Below are positions 36,369 through 44,202 of a stretch of 64,000 nt of DNA, piece by piece. The position numbers and the translations under genes are program-made. Each line of letters begins with the position of its first letter. The stretch's first letter is position 1. The stretch covers positions 62,001-126,000 of the forward strand of contig CAKTNS010000002.1 in the NCBI GenBank assembly GCA_934589225.1, in the 5' to 3' direction. The DNA is from an uncultured Oscillospiraceae bacterium (GTDB lineage Bacteria > Bacillota > Clostridia > Oscillospirales > Oscillospiraceae). The notes below the pieces were generated by a model, which was not told where the DNA came from, did no database searches, and was given only the letters and a program-made list of their open reading frames with translations.

Positions 36369-36406
36369 CTGAAAAGAAGCTGAAAAAATTCTTATTTGGT
36401 TTTCAG
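36369..36406. promoter_or_regulatory. Candidate response-regulator binding site
   Basis: CTGAAAA occurs at 36369-36375 and again at 36380-36386, exactly 11 bases apart, and once inverted (TTTTCAG, 36400-36406). An 11-base direct-repeat spacing is typical for OmpR-family dimers. The site lies between the divergent regulator and polyphosphate-polymerase genes. Inference only. Confidence 0.4.
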
Positions 36407-36463
36407 ATTTTTTTAAGCGTTCCATGGATAATAAAGGCATCCACTTCTCAAGGAGGAATTCAC

Positions 36464-37183
36464 ATGGAACGATATACGGCTGTCTTTCAGCGTAAGGAAA
36501 TCAAATACCTGTTAAGCGACGCCCAGCTGGCATCCCTGATGCCCATTCTGGAGCAACACATGGAGCCCGACACTTTTCCCCACAGCTCCATCGCCAATCT
36601 TTATTATGACACCCCGGATTTTCGCATGATCCGCCGTTCCCTGGAAAAAACCGGGTACAAAGAAAAGCTGCGGCTGAGAAGCTACGGCATCCCCGGCGGG
36701 GCCACCCAAGTCTTTCCGGAGATCAAGAAAAAGGCCCTGGGCATCGTCTACAAGCGCCGGGTCAGCATGCCCTACACCCAGGCCCTGGCCTACCTCTCCG
36801 GCAGCCGCCCCGGCCCCGACGGCCAAATCTACCGGGAGCTGGACTGGATGATGGCCGCCTACCCAAGTCTTGCCCCCCGGGTGTTTTTAAGCTATGAGCG
36901 GGACTCCTGGCAGGGGCTGGAAGACCCCTCCCTGCGGCTGACCCTGGACCGGGACATTCTCTACCGCACCCACGGGCTGGACCTGCGGCAGGGCATCTGG
37001 GGGGATACCATTTTAGCCCCGGGCCAGACCCTCATGGAGGTGAAGATTCCCGGTGCCGCGCCCCTGTGGCTGACCCGGGCCTTCTCGGAGCTGGGCATCT
37101 ACCCCACCTCCTTCTCCAAATACGGGGAGGCCTACAAACGAATCCAGAAAGAACACAGACAGGAGTACAGACGCTATGCTTAA
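36464..37183 (+). CDS. VTC-domain polyphosphate polymerase-like protein
   Basis: 239 residues from the ATG at 36464, seven bases after AGGAGG. The VTC tunnel fold is indicated by QRKEIKYLLS, the basic strand KEKLRLRSYG and FPEIKKKALGIVYKRRV, and later FLSYERDSW and LMEVKIPGAAP. These supply the Lys/Arg/Glu residues that line the active tunnel. Eukaryotic VTC4 makes polyphosphate from ATP; bacterial homologues are assumed to do the same or a related triphosphate reaction. It overlaps the DUF4956 gene by 8 bases, a widespread pairing. Confidence 0.85.
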   Translation: MERYTAVFQRKEIKYLLSDAQLASLMPILEQHMEPDTFPHSSIANLYYDTPDFRMIRRSLEKTGYKEKLRLRSYGIPGGATQVFPEIKKKALGIVYKRRVSMPYTQALAYLSGSRPGPDGQIYRELDWMMAAYPSLAPRVFLSYERDSWQGLEDPSLRLTLDRDILYRTHGLDLRQGIWGDTILAPGQTLMEVKIPGAAPLWLTRAFSELGIYPTSFSKYGEAYKRIQKEHRQEYRRYA

Positions 37184-37850
37184 CGGAATTTTTGCATCCC
37201 TTTACGGGGATTCCATCACCCTCGCCGCCTTTTTAGCGGCCTCCGGCCTGTCTTTGGTGCTGGGCTTTGGCATCTCCTGGGTCTACGGGAAAACCGCCGA
37301 TTCTTCCCCCACATTGGCCGGGGCCTTGACGGTGCTGCCCTTTCTGGTGCAGCTGGTGATTTTACTGGTCAATGGGAATCTGGGGGCCGGTGTGGCGGTG
37401 GCCGGGGCCTTCAGCCTGATCCGCTTCCGCTCCGCCCCCGGCTCCGCCCGGGACATCACCGCCATCTTTCTGGCCATGACCGTGGGCCTGTGCTGCGGCA
37501 TGGGCTACTGCGCCCTGGCCCTTCTGGCCTTCGCCGTGACCTGTGCCGTCTTCCTGATTCAGAAGGCCCCGGCCTGTGACCCGGGGGACCGGGACATCCG
37601 GGTGACGGTGCCGGAAAATTTGGATTACGGCGAGCTTTTCACAGACCTTTTTGAAAACTTCACCAGCTTTCATCAGCTGGTCCAGGTAAAAACCATCAAC
37701 ATGGGCTCTTTATTCCGGCTTCAATACCGGGTACATCTGAAGCAGCCGGAACAGGAAAAGCAGCTGCTGGATGCCATGCGGTGCCGCAACGGAAATCTGG
37801 AAATCTCCTGCGGCATCCCGGAAACAACTCGACAGGGGGATTTATTATGA
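37176..37850 (+). CDS. DUF4956 membrane protein
   Basis: 224 residues. Four hydrophobic segments in the first ~135 residues (LAAFLAASGLSLVLGFGI, LTVLPFLVQLVILLVNG, and so on) enclose the conserved AGAFSLIRFRSAPGSARDI motif. A ~80-residue cytoplasmic ferredoxin-like C-terminal domain follows. DUF4956 proteins are nearly always encoded with VTC-domain proteins and may form an export or anchoring partner for polyphosphate. It is tied by ATGA overlap to the next gene. Molecular function unproven. Confidence 0.85.
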   Translation: MLNGIFASLYGDSITLAAFLAASGLSLVLGFGISWVYGKTADSSPTLAGALTVLPFLVQLVILLVNGNLGAGVAVAGAFSLIRFRSAPGSARDITAIFLAMTVGLCCGMGYCALALLAFAVTCAVFLIQKAPACDPGDRDIRVTVPENLDYGELFTDLFENFTSFHQLVQVKTINMGSLFRLQYRVHLKQPEQEKQLLDAMRCRNGNLEISCGIPETTRQGDLL

Positions 37851-39508
37851 AATTTTTGAATTGGACACTTTCCTTGGCCCTGACTCTGGGCCTGCTCACC
37901 GGCTGCGCTCCGGCGGCCTCCGGCAGCGCTTCTGCGGAAACTGCCCTCCAGGAAACCGGCAGCACGGTCACAGCCGGCGAAACCACCACCGTTACCTTTA
38001 CGGATACCGCCGTCACCGCCTCCAATGCCGCCGGTCTGGAAATTGACGGCACGGCCCTGACCATTGAGAAGGCCGGAACCTATCTGCTCACCGGCCAATG
38101 CGCCGACGGCAGCGTCAAGGTCCGGAAGGGCACCACCGGCGTGACCCTGGTGCTAAACGGGCTGAACTTGACCTCCACGACCACCGCCCCCATTGTCTGC
38201 GGCAAGAGCTCCCAGGTGACCATTGTGGCAGCGGACGGCACGGAGAGCACCCTTGAGGATACGGAAAACAACAGTGACGACTCCGGCAGCGCCAGCGCCG
38301 AAAACGCCGTGATCAAATGCAAGGACGGCTCCCAGGTGACGCTCCAAGGCGGCGGCACCCTGAACATCCTGGCCAAGGGGAAAAACGGCATCAAGTCCGG
38401 TGCCACCACCCAGGCCGAGGGAGAGGCCGCGCTCACCATCCGGGAGCTGACGCTGAACATTGAGGCACCCAATAACGACGGCATCAACGCCGAAGCCGCC
38501 CTGAATATTGAAAGCGGCAATCTGACTCTCTCCGCCGGAGACGATGCCCTCCACTGTGATTACGCCCTGACCATCGGCTCCGAAAACACCCAGGGCCCCA
38601 CCGTGACCGTCACCGCCTCCAACGAAGCGCTGGAAGGGGCCACCGTCAATGTGCTCTCCGGAACCCTGAACATCACCTCCACAGACGACTGCATCAATGC
38701 CGCCAATGGAGATTTGACAGATTACGACTTTGCCATTAACATTTCCGGCGGCACCGTGACCGCCTACAGCAGCACCGGCGACGGCTTTGACTCCAACGGA
38801 AACCTGACCATCTCCGGCGGCACCGTGGCGGTCTGGACCGCCAACGGCGCGGACAACGAGCCCCTGGATGCCGACGGCACCGTGACCCTTTCCGGCGGGA
38901 CGGTTCTGGCCGCCGGGGGAAGCCAAGGCATGGGCATGAATTTAAGCGCCCAGCAGTCCTGCCTGATTTTCGGCGGTGACACCGACCGGATGGGCAATCC
39001 GCCCCAGGGAATGCCGGAGGGCACGGAAGGCCAGACTTCTTCGGAGCCCCCGGAAAAGTCCGGGGATTCCACGGATTCTACCGCCCCCGGCGCTCCTGAC
39101 CGCCCGGAGAACGGGCAAGCGCCCCAGCCCTCCGGCACTTCCGGTGAGGCAGCGCCCCCGGAGCAGGGCGGCCAGCAGCCCGCTTCTGAACAGCCACAGG
39201 CCATGGGCGGCCCCGGCGGCAGGGCAACGCTGCTGACGAAAGGCAGCACCTTCTCTATTGTCGATGCCCAGGGCAATACCCTCTATACAGGCACCGCCCC
39301 CTGTGACATCTCCTACCTGGTCTTCTCCGCATCGGGTCTTACCGATGGCTCTGCCGCCACCCTGTCCTCCGGTGACACGGAAACCACCGCCACGGTGCAG
39401 TCCGGCACCCTGTCCACCGGCCGAGGCGGCATGGGTGCCCCCGGCGGCAGCCGCCAGCCCTTCCAGAAATCTAAAAAAGAGCCCACGGAGGGAACCGCCA
39501 ATCAATAA
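37847..39508 (+). CDS. Carbohydrate-binding-domain (DUF4353-like) lipoprotein
   Basis: 553 residues from the ATG at 37847. The signal is a lipoprotein type with lipobox LLTGC (Cys 20). Residues ~40-390 form a beta-solenoid-like domain with repeated NISGGTVTAY, LTISGGTVAVW and GNLTLSAGDDALHCDYAL motifs, as in the carbohydrate-binding DUF4353 family. A disordered Pro/Gly/Gln/Glu linker (about 395-470) and a ~70-residue C-terminal domain follow. This family often accompanies VTC and DUF4956 genes, in place of or next to CotH. It should face outward, perhaps binding wall glycan. Confidence 0.82.
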   Translation: MKFLNWTLSLALTLGLLTGCAPAASGSASAETALQETGSTVTAGETTTVTFTDTAVTASNAAGLEIDGTALTIEKAGTYLLTGQCADGSVKVRKGTTGVTLVLNGLNLTSTTTAPIVCGKSSQVTIVAADGTESTLEDTENNSDDSGSASAENAVIKCKDGSQVTLQGGGTLNILAKGKNGIKSGATTQAEGEAALTIRELTLNIEAPNNDGINAEAALNIESGNLTLSAGDDALHCDYALTIGSENTQGPTVTVTASNEALEGATVNVLSGTLNITSTDDCINAANGDLTDYDFAINISGGTVTAYSSTGDGFDSNGNLTISGGTVAVWTANGADNEPLDADGTVTLSGGTVLAAGGSQGMGMNLSAQQSCLIFGGDTDRMGNPPQGMPEGTEGQTSSEPPEKSGDSTDSTAPGAPDRPENGQAPQPSGTSGEAAPPEQGGQQPASEQPQAMGGPGGRATLLTKGSTFSIVDAQGNTLYTGTAPCDISYLVFSASGLTDGSAATLSSGDTETTATVQSGTLSTGRGGMGAPGGSRQPFQKSKKEPTEGTANQ

Positions 39509-39545
39509 AAAAGCCCGGCAGAAACCGGACTTCCTGAACAACCAA

Positions 39546-39573
39546 AGGCCCGCGCTTACGAAAGCGCGGGCCT
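39546..39573. terminator. Hairpin between convergent genes
   Basis: Perfect 12-bp stem AGGCCCGCGCTT / AAGCGCGGGCCT (39546-39557 with 39562-39573), 4-base loop. No clean T-run on either side, so terminator function is likely but not ideal. Confidence 0.55.
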
Positions 39574-39588
39574 GACTGTATGTGGCAT

Positions 39589-40143
39589 TTATGCCTTGGG
39601 GGTGCCGTCGGGGTTAAACAGGGGCAGGGGCTCCAGATAGAGAATGTCCTCCCGGTCCTTGGCCTCGCCCTCGGCCAGAATGGCCATGCGGCCGCAGATG
39701 ATGCCGCCGGCCTTCTCGACCAGGGCTTCCAGAGCGGTGAGGCTCTCGCCGGTGGAAATCACGTCGTCCAGCAGCAGGATGCGCTTGCCCTGCATCAGCT
39801 TGGCATCGTTGCCGTCTAAGTACAGGTGCTGCTCCCGGTCGGTGGTGATGGAACGGACCGCCACGCCGAAGGTATCCCGCATGTAGAGCTTGGAACCCTT
39901 CCGGGCCACAAAATACTTGTCGTCCCCGGCCTGACGGGCCATTTCGTGGGCCAGAGGAATGCCCTTGGCCTCGGCGGTGATCAGATAGTCATACTCCGGG
40001 GCCTTCTTCAGCAGCTCCCGGGCGCAGGCCACCGTCAGCTCCTGGTCCCCGAAAATAACGAAACCGGCGATGGAAAGATTCTCGTTGACAGGGCAAATGG
40101 GCAGGTCCCGCTCAAGGCCTGCAACTGTCATATGATAAACCAT
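39589..40143 (-). CDS. Type I phosphoribosyltransferase, adenine PRTase-like
   Basis: 184 residues, the APRT size class. The PRPP-binding loop is RILLLDDVISTGESL (about residues 119-133). The segment LITAEAKGIPLAHEMARQAG and the flexible loop with VRSITTDREQ fit adenine phosphoribosyltransferases, which make AMP from adenine and PRPP in purine salvage. Xanthine or other PRTases cannot be excluded. Start ATG 40143 follows GAGGAGCG; the leader is ~28 bases, too short for a purine riboswitch. Confidence 0.8.
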   Translation of the reverse strand: MVYHMTVAGLERDLPICPVNENLSIAGFVIFGDQELTVACARELLKKAPEYDYLITAEAKGIPLAHEMARQAGDDKYFVARKGSKLYMRDTFGVAVRSITTDREQHLYLDGNDAKLMQGKRILLLDDVISTGESLTALEALVEKAGGIICGRMAILAEGEAKDREDILYLEPLPLFNPDGTPKA

Positions 40144-40177
40144 GGATGAACGCTCCTCATCTATTTAATATATATTG

Positions 40178-40206
40178 ATTATACTCTCTTCCCCATGAAA
40201 GGTCAA
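40178..40206 (-). promoter_or_regulatory. Promoter of the phosphoribosyltransferase gene
   Basis: Minus strand TTGACC (40206-40201), 17-base spacer, TATAAT (40183-40178). Confidence 0.75.
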
Positions 40207-40221
40207 GGAAAGCTTTTCAGC

Positions 40222-40255
40222 AAAACCGGCCCCGTGTACAAACGGCGCCGGTTTT
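40222..40255 (-). terminator. Terminator of the cobalamin-regulated operon
   Basis: Stem AAAACCGGCGCCG / CGGGGCCGGTTTT on the minus strand (40255-40243 with 40234-40222; one mismatch), lying just after the ATPase stop at 40261. Confidence 0.65.
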
Positions 40256-40260
40256 TGAAC

Positions 40261-41034
40261 TTACTTTGGCACATACTCCAGGGAATCAAAGCAGGGGTCA
40301 TATTTCCCCGGCTCCATGTGGTAGAGCCTCGCAATATAGTCATTGGAGAAAATCTCCTGGGGCGGCCCCATGCGGTCGATGCGGTCCCCGGACACGCAGA
40401 CCACCGTATCCGACACCCGCTGGGCCAAATCCAGCTCATGAAGCGACACCAGCACCGCCAGATTCTTTTCCCGGACCATGGTCTTGAGGATGGTCAGAAG
40501 CTCTAGCTTATAGCGGATGTCCAGATAGCTGGTGGGCTCGTCCAGAACGATGATCTCCGGGGTCTGGCACAGGGCCCGGGCCAGAAGGATGCGCTGCCGC
40601 TGGCCGTCGCTGATGGCATCAAAGGGCCGGTCCGCCATGTCCAGGCCGTGAACCAGCTCCAAAGATTCCTCCACGATCCGCTTATCCTCTTTTCCCAGAA
40701 GCCCCAGGGCCCCGGTATAGGGGTAGCGGCCGGTGCTGACCACATCGTAGCAGGTCATGAGCTCCGGGTGAACGCGCTCAGTCATCAAAATGGCCATGCG
40801 CTTGGCAATGTCTCTTTGGCTGCACCGCTCCATGGGGGTGTTGTCCAAAAGCACCGTGCCGGAGACCTTGGAGAGCTGGCCCACAATGGTTTTAAGAATG
40901 GTGGACTTGCCAGAGCCGTTGGGGCCGATGAGGGTCACGATCTTCCCCCGCTGAACCTGGAGGCACACATCCCGGATCAAGGGCTTCCCGTCATAGCCTA
41001 CGGAAAGCTTTTCCGTTTCCAAAAATCCGCTCAT
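40261..41034 (-). CDS. FecE/BtuD-type ABC transporter ATPase
   Basis: 257 residues. Walker A GPNGSGKST (about 37-45), Q-loop, signature ISDGQRQRILLARAL (slightly altered from LSGGQ), Walker B IIVLDEPTSYLD and switch H in SLHELD. It energises uptake of siderophore, haem or corrinoid-type ligands with the adjacent FecCD permease, which it overlaps by ATGA. Control by the cobalamin riboswitch upstream points to a corrinoid or cobalt-tetrapyrrole ligand. Confidence 0.93.
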   Translation of the reverse strand: MSGFLETEKLSVGYDGKPLIRDVCLQVQRGKIVTLIGPNGSGKSTILKTIVGQLSKVSGTVLLDNTPMERCSQRDIAKRMAILMTERVHPELMTCYDVVSTGRYPYTGALGLLGKEDKRIVEESLELVHGLDMADRPFDAISDGQRQRILLARALCQTPEIIVLDEPTSYLDIRYKLELLTILKTMVREKNLAVLVSLHELDLAQRVSDTVVCVSGDRIDRMGPPQEIFSNDYIARLYHMEPGKYDPCFDSLEYVPK

Positions 41035-42050
41035 TCCCTCGCCGCCTTTCTGTGGAGCATCATATAAATGACAACGGGGGCACCGAACACCGCCGTTACC
41101 GAGCTGATGCTGACCTCCGTGGGGGCAAAGGCCGTCCGGGCGATGAGATCACACATCAGGCAGAAGGCACCGCCCCCTAAGAAGCAGGCGGGGATCATCA
41201 GCATGGGCTCCGCCGTGCCGAAGAGCCGCTTCATCAGGTGTGGCACCGCAATGCCCACAAAGGAAATGGGACCGGCAAAGGCCGTGACACAGGCGGAGAG
41301 CACACTGGACAGCAGAATCAGCGCCGCCCGGAAGGCTTTCAGGTGGACACCCATATTCTGGGCGTAGACCTCCCCCAGCTGGTAGGCCCGGATGGGCTTG
41401 CTCAGGAGAAACGACAGCCCCACCGCCACGCCGCAGACCAGCACCATGGCCCGGACATCGGTCCAGGTCCTGCCGGAAAAGGAGCCCACGGACCAGTTGT
41501 GCAGGTTTACAATATTGGAGTCGTCCGCAAAGGTCACCAGAAAATCCGTCAGCGCCGAGCAGATATAGCCGATCATCACGCCGCAGACCACCAGCAGGCT
41601 CATCTGCTTGACCTTCTGAGAAATCAGCAGCACAAAGCCCATGGAGATCATGGCGCCAAAAAAGGCGGAGAAAATCAGGCTGGCGGAGCTGGAGACCGCC
41701 CCACGGCTCAGAAGGAAGATCATGGTGACGGAAACCGTCAGCTTGGCGCCGGAGGAAATGCCCAGCACGAAGGGACCGGCAATGGGATTGTGGAAAAAGG
41801 TTTGCAGCAGATAGCCCGAAACCGACAGTGCGCCCCCCAGGATCAGGGCAGACAGAAGCCTTGGCAGCCTGATGGAGCAGATGATGTTCCACTTGGTTTC
41901 GTCCTCTCCACGGCCCAGAAGAATCTTCAGGACCTCCTCGGGAGAAATGGCCACGGAGCCCGCGTTCAGGTTCCACAGCAGAAACACCGCCACCAGCACC
42001 AGCAGCAGAGAAAAGCCCAGACAGAGCCTTGATCTTCTTTTCTGTGTCAT
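41031..42050 (-). CDS. FecCD/BtuC-family ABC permease
   Basis: 339 residues with about ten membrane helices. Family landmarks are the first helix (LCLGFSLLLVLVAVFLLW), LRLPRLLSALILGGALSVSG, GPFVLGISSGAKLTV and the late GPISFVGIAVPHLMKRL followed by FAPTEVSISSVTAVFGAPV. It forms the membrane channel for the binding protein encoded 12 bases upstream and the ATPase downstream. Substrate by context: cobalamin, another corrinoid or a metal tetrapyrrole. Confidence 0.93.
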   Translation of the reverse strand: MTQKRRSRLCLGFSLLLVLVAVFLLWNLNAGSVAISPEEVLKILLGRGEDETKWNIICSIRLPRLLSALILGGALSVSGYLLQTFFHNPIAGPFVLGISSGAKLTVSVTMIFLLSRGAVSSSASLIFSAFFGAMISMGFVLLISQKVKQMSLLVVCGVMIGYICSALTDFLVTFADDSNIVNLHNWSVGSFSGRTWTDVRAMVLVCGVAVGLSFLLSKPIRAYQLGEVYAQNMGVHLKAFRAALILLSSVLSACVTAFAGPISFVGIAVPHLMKRLFGTAEPMLMIPACFLGGGAFCLMCDLIARTAFAPTEVSISSVTAVFGAPVVIYMMLHRKAARE

Positions 42051-42062
42051 GGCGCGCCTCCT

Positions 42063-43214
42063 TTAGTGCAGCTGTTTCAGGAAATACAGCGTCCGGTCCG
42101 CGCCGGATGCCACGGTATTGACATCCAGGATAAAGTCTCCCAACGCCAGAGACTCCTGGTAGAAATTCTTGGAAATGCAGTAGACCTGCCCTTCCTTTAC
42201 GGCCTTGAAGTCCCCCAGCAGCGGGGCCTTGGCCAGCAGCGCCGCCAGAGAATCCAGTTCTCCGTCCACGGTGCTGTTGTAAATCAAGATGTCTGCGTTG
42301 ATGGCCCCGTTGTAGAAGGCCTCCATCTGGACGGTCTGGGAGGAGGTGGCCCCGGTGTCCTCATCCTCCGTAAAGAGCACGCTGTCGCAGCCCGCCAGGG
42401 CAATGGACTTTGTGATATAGTCTGTGCCCTTGCGCACGTTCACGGCCCCGGAGGCGGTGATGTAGAAGAAGGCCACGGTCTTTCCCGTGTCCGCTTCATT
42501 TAAAACAGGGGTCAGGCTGGTAAGTAGGCCCTCATAATAGTCCCGGGCCTCCTGCTGCCGGTTCAGCAGCGCCCCATAGAACTTGATCCACTCCATCCGG
42601 CCCAGGGGGTGGGCCTCATAGCTGGAACGGTCCACCAGCACGGGGATGCCCAGATGCTGGATCTGCTCCAGCACATCCGGGGTGTGGTAAATCATGGCGT
42701 TTTCCACCGCCAAATCACAGTTTGCCGCCAGAATGGTTTCGTAATCCGGGGCAGAATACTTGCCCGCATAGAGGATTTTCCCCTCCGCCATGGCCTGTTT
42801 GGCCTGGGGGAGATACCAGGAGGTTTCTTTCTGGCTGCTGAGCTTTACCGCGTCCAGGGCATCCAGCTTGCAGAAGTAATCCATGGAGGCGCTGGCCACC
42901 ATATAGATATTTTGCAGGGGCTGCCGCAGCACCGTCACCTCCTGGGGAACGCCCTCCGGGAGTTCTCCACCCTCCGGCACCACCAGGAAGGTCTGGTCCG
43001 TGCCCACGGTGAGCTTCTGATAGCCCTGATCCTGGGCAACGGTAAATTCCCGGGCATAGGAAAGAGGCTCCTGCTGAAAATCCAGGTCGGACCAGCAGAG
43101 GGCTTCTTGGGTGGCGGCGGTCTCCGCCTGGGGCTCCTCTATTGGAGCCTCGGCGGCACAGCCCCCCAGGGACAGGGCCAGTGCCGCCAGAATCAGAATA
43201 CGTCTTTTTTTCAT
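42063..43214 (-). CDS. Substrate-binding lipoprotein of the FecB/BtuF type
   Basis: 383 residues with lipobox LSLGGC (Cys 19). The two-lobed TroA-like binding fold is suggested by NIYMVASASMDYFCKLDALD, GKYSAPDYETILAANCDLAV, the mid helix region GRMEWIKFYGALLNRQQEARDY and C-terminal LGDFKAVKEGQVYCISKNF. It captures the ligand outside the cell and passes it to the FecCD permease. Its ATG overlaps the stop of the preceding lipoprotein gene, so the two are coupled. Confidence 0.88.
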   Translation of the reverse strand: MKKRRILILAALALSLGGCAAEAPIEEPQAETAATQEALCWSDLDFQQEPLSYAREFTVAQDQGYQKLTVGTDQTFLVVPEGGELPEGVPQEVTVLRQPLQNIYMVASASMDYFCKLDALDAVKLSSQKETSWYLPQAKQAMAEGKILYAGKYSAPDYETILAANCDLAVENAMIYHTPDVLEQIQHLGIPVLVDRSSYEAHPLGRMEWIKFYGALLNRQQEARDYYEGLLTSLTPVLNEADTGKTVAFFYITASGAVNVRKGTDYITKSIALAGCDSVLFTEDEDTGATSSQTVQMEAFYNGAINADILIYNSTVDGELDSLAALLAKAPLLGDFKAVKEGQVYCISKNFYQESLALGDFILDVNTVASGADRTLYFLKQLH

Positions 43215-44089
43215 GCCTTGGGGGTCAGGGTGTCCGCCTGGAGCGTGATGGTATACTCGATCTCATGGGGGGTACCCATGGCCACGGTGTCCGCCGTTAC
43301 GGGAATTTCTACCCCCAGCTTTTCCACAGGGATCTGGAAGGTGGAGCCCCCCTCGGTGGTGATGGGCAGGTACTTTTCGCCCTCTACGATCATGTAATCA
43401 TACTTGCTGCTGCTCCAGATGACGGTGGCGGTGATCTTGCCCTCGGCAACGGTCAATGCGGTGGGATTTAAGAGCTTGGCCTTGCCGGTGCCGCCGGAGA
43501 GGAGGGCTTCCACGGTGTATTCGCCGTCTGCCAGAGGCTCCTGCTCCTGGGGCTGGGGGTTGGTCACAGAGACCTTGTGGTCATACCACTTGCCCTTCTT
43601 GCCGATGAGGGCCAGGTCAAACTCCTCGTCCAGAGCAGGCACGGGAATGTCAAAGCCGTTGACGGTATCCTTCAGGCCGTCGGGATAGGTCACCTCGTCC
43701 TTGGTAGGCTGCAACAGCTCTGCGCCCTCCTTCTGGGCGTCCTCTGCCAGGCCCGGATAGAGGTTTACGATGGAGGTGGAGGCCAGGCTCACATGGATGG
43801 TCATCTTGCCATCCTTGACGGTGAGGGTACCCTTGCCGTCACAGGCCTCGTTGGCGTGGAACATGGAGCTGTCGGTGTTAAATTCCGCTGTATACACGCC
43901 GTCAGCCAGAGCGGGAGCGGGAGCCTCGGTGGTCTCCGGGACGGCTGCCTCGGTGGTTTCCGCCGTGGTTTCAGCGGTGGTCTCTACAGTGGTTTCAGCG
44001 GTGGTTTCGGTGGCAGCGGTGCTTTGGCCGCAGGCTGCCATGGACAGCACCAGCAGTGCTGCCAGAAGAAATGCAGTTGCTTTTTTCAT
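43211..44089 (-). CDS. Surface lipoprotein with two similar beta domains, NEAT-like candidate
   Basis: 292 residues, lipobox SMAAC (Cys 20), then a Thr/Glu-rich spacer (residues 22-58). Two related halves follow, each starting DGxYT and containing a GK/AK...TLTV..GK(M/I)T strand pattern. The second half has YDYMIVEGEKYLPI. The layout recalls NEAT (iron-transport-associated) domains that bind haem, but I cannot confirm that family. Lying between the CbiK-like lipoprotein and the binding protein, it may hand over a tetrapyrrole at the cell surface. Two hairpins precede it and may adjust its expression. Confidence 0.65.
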   Translation of the reverse strand: MKKATAFLLAALLVLSMAACGQSTAATETTAETTVETTAETTAETTEAAVPETTEAPAPALADGVYTAEFNTDSSMFHANEACDGKGTLTVKDGKMTIHVSLASTSIVNLYPGLAEDAQKEGAELLQPTKDEVTYPDGLKDTVNGFDIPVPALDEEFDLALIGKKGKWYDHKVSVTNPQPQEQEPLADGEYTVEALLSGGTGKAKLLNPTALTVAEGKITATVIWSSSKYDYMIVEGEKYLPITTEGGSTFQIPVEKLGVEIPVTADTVAMGTPHEIEYTITLQADTLTPKA

Positions 44090-44120
44090 GTTTCTTACCT
44101 CTTTATATACTTTTTCTGTT

Positions 44121-44194
44121 GAAAGGGCACTGGGGTTTCCGGTGCCCTTTCAATAAAAAACGCAGGTATCCCGGGAGGTGCGGGCCTCCCGGGA
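44121..44194 (-). terminator. Twin hairpins between the cbiK-like gene and the next gene
   Basis: On the minus strand, first TCCCGGGAGG / CCTCCCGGGA (44194-44185 with 44178-44169), followed after eight bases by a TTTTTT run. Then comes GAAAGGGCAC / GTGCCCTTTC (44151-44142 with 44130-44121). The first could act as a partial terminator or 3' stabiliser that lowers downstream expression. Confidence 0.5.
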
Positions 44195-44202
44195 AGATTC
44201 AA

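Noticed and set aside
40144..40177. Purine riboswitch ahead of the phosphoribosyltransferase gene
   Set aside because: The leader from the mapped promoter is about 28 bases, less than half the size of the aptamer.
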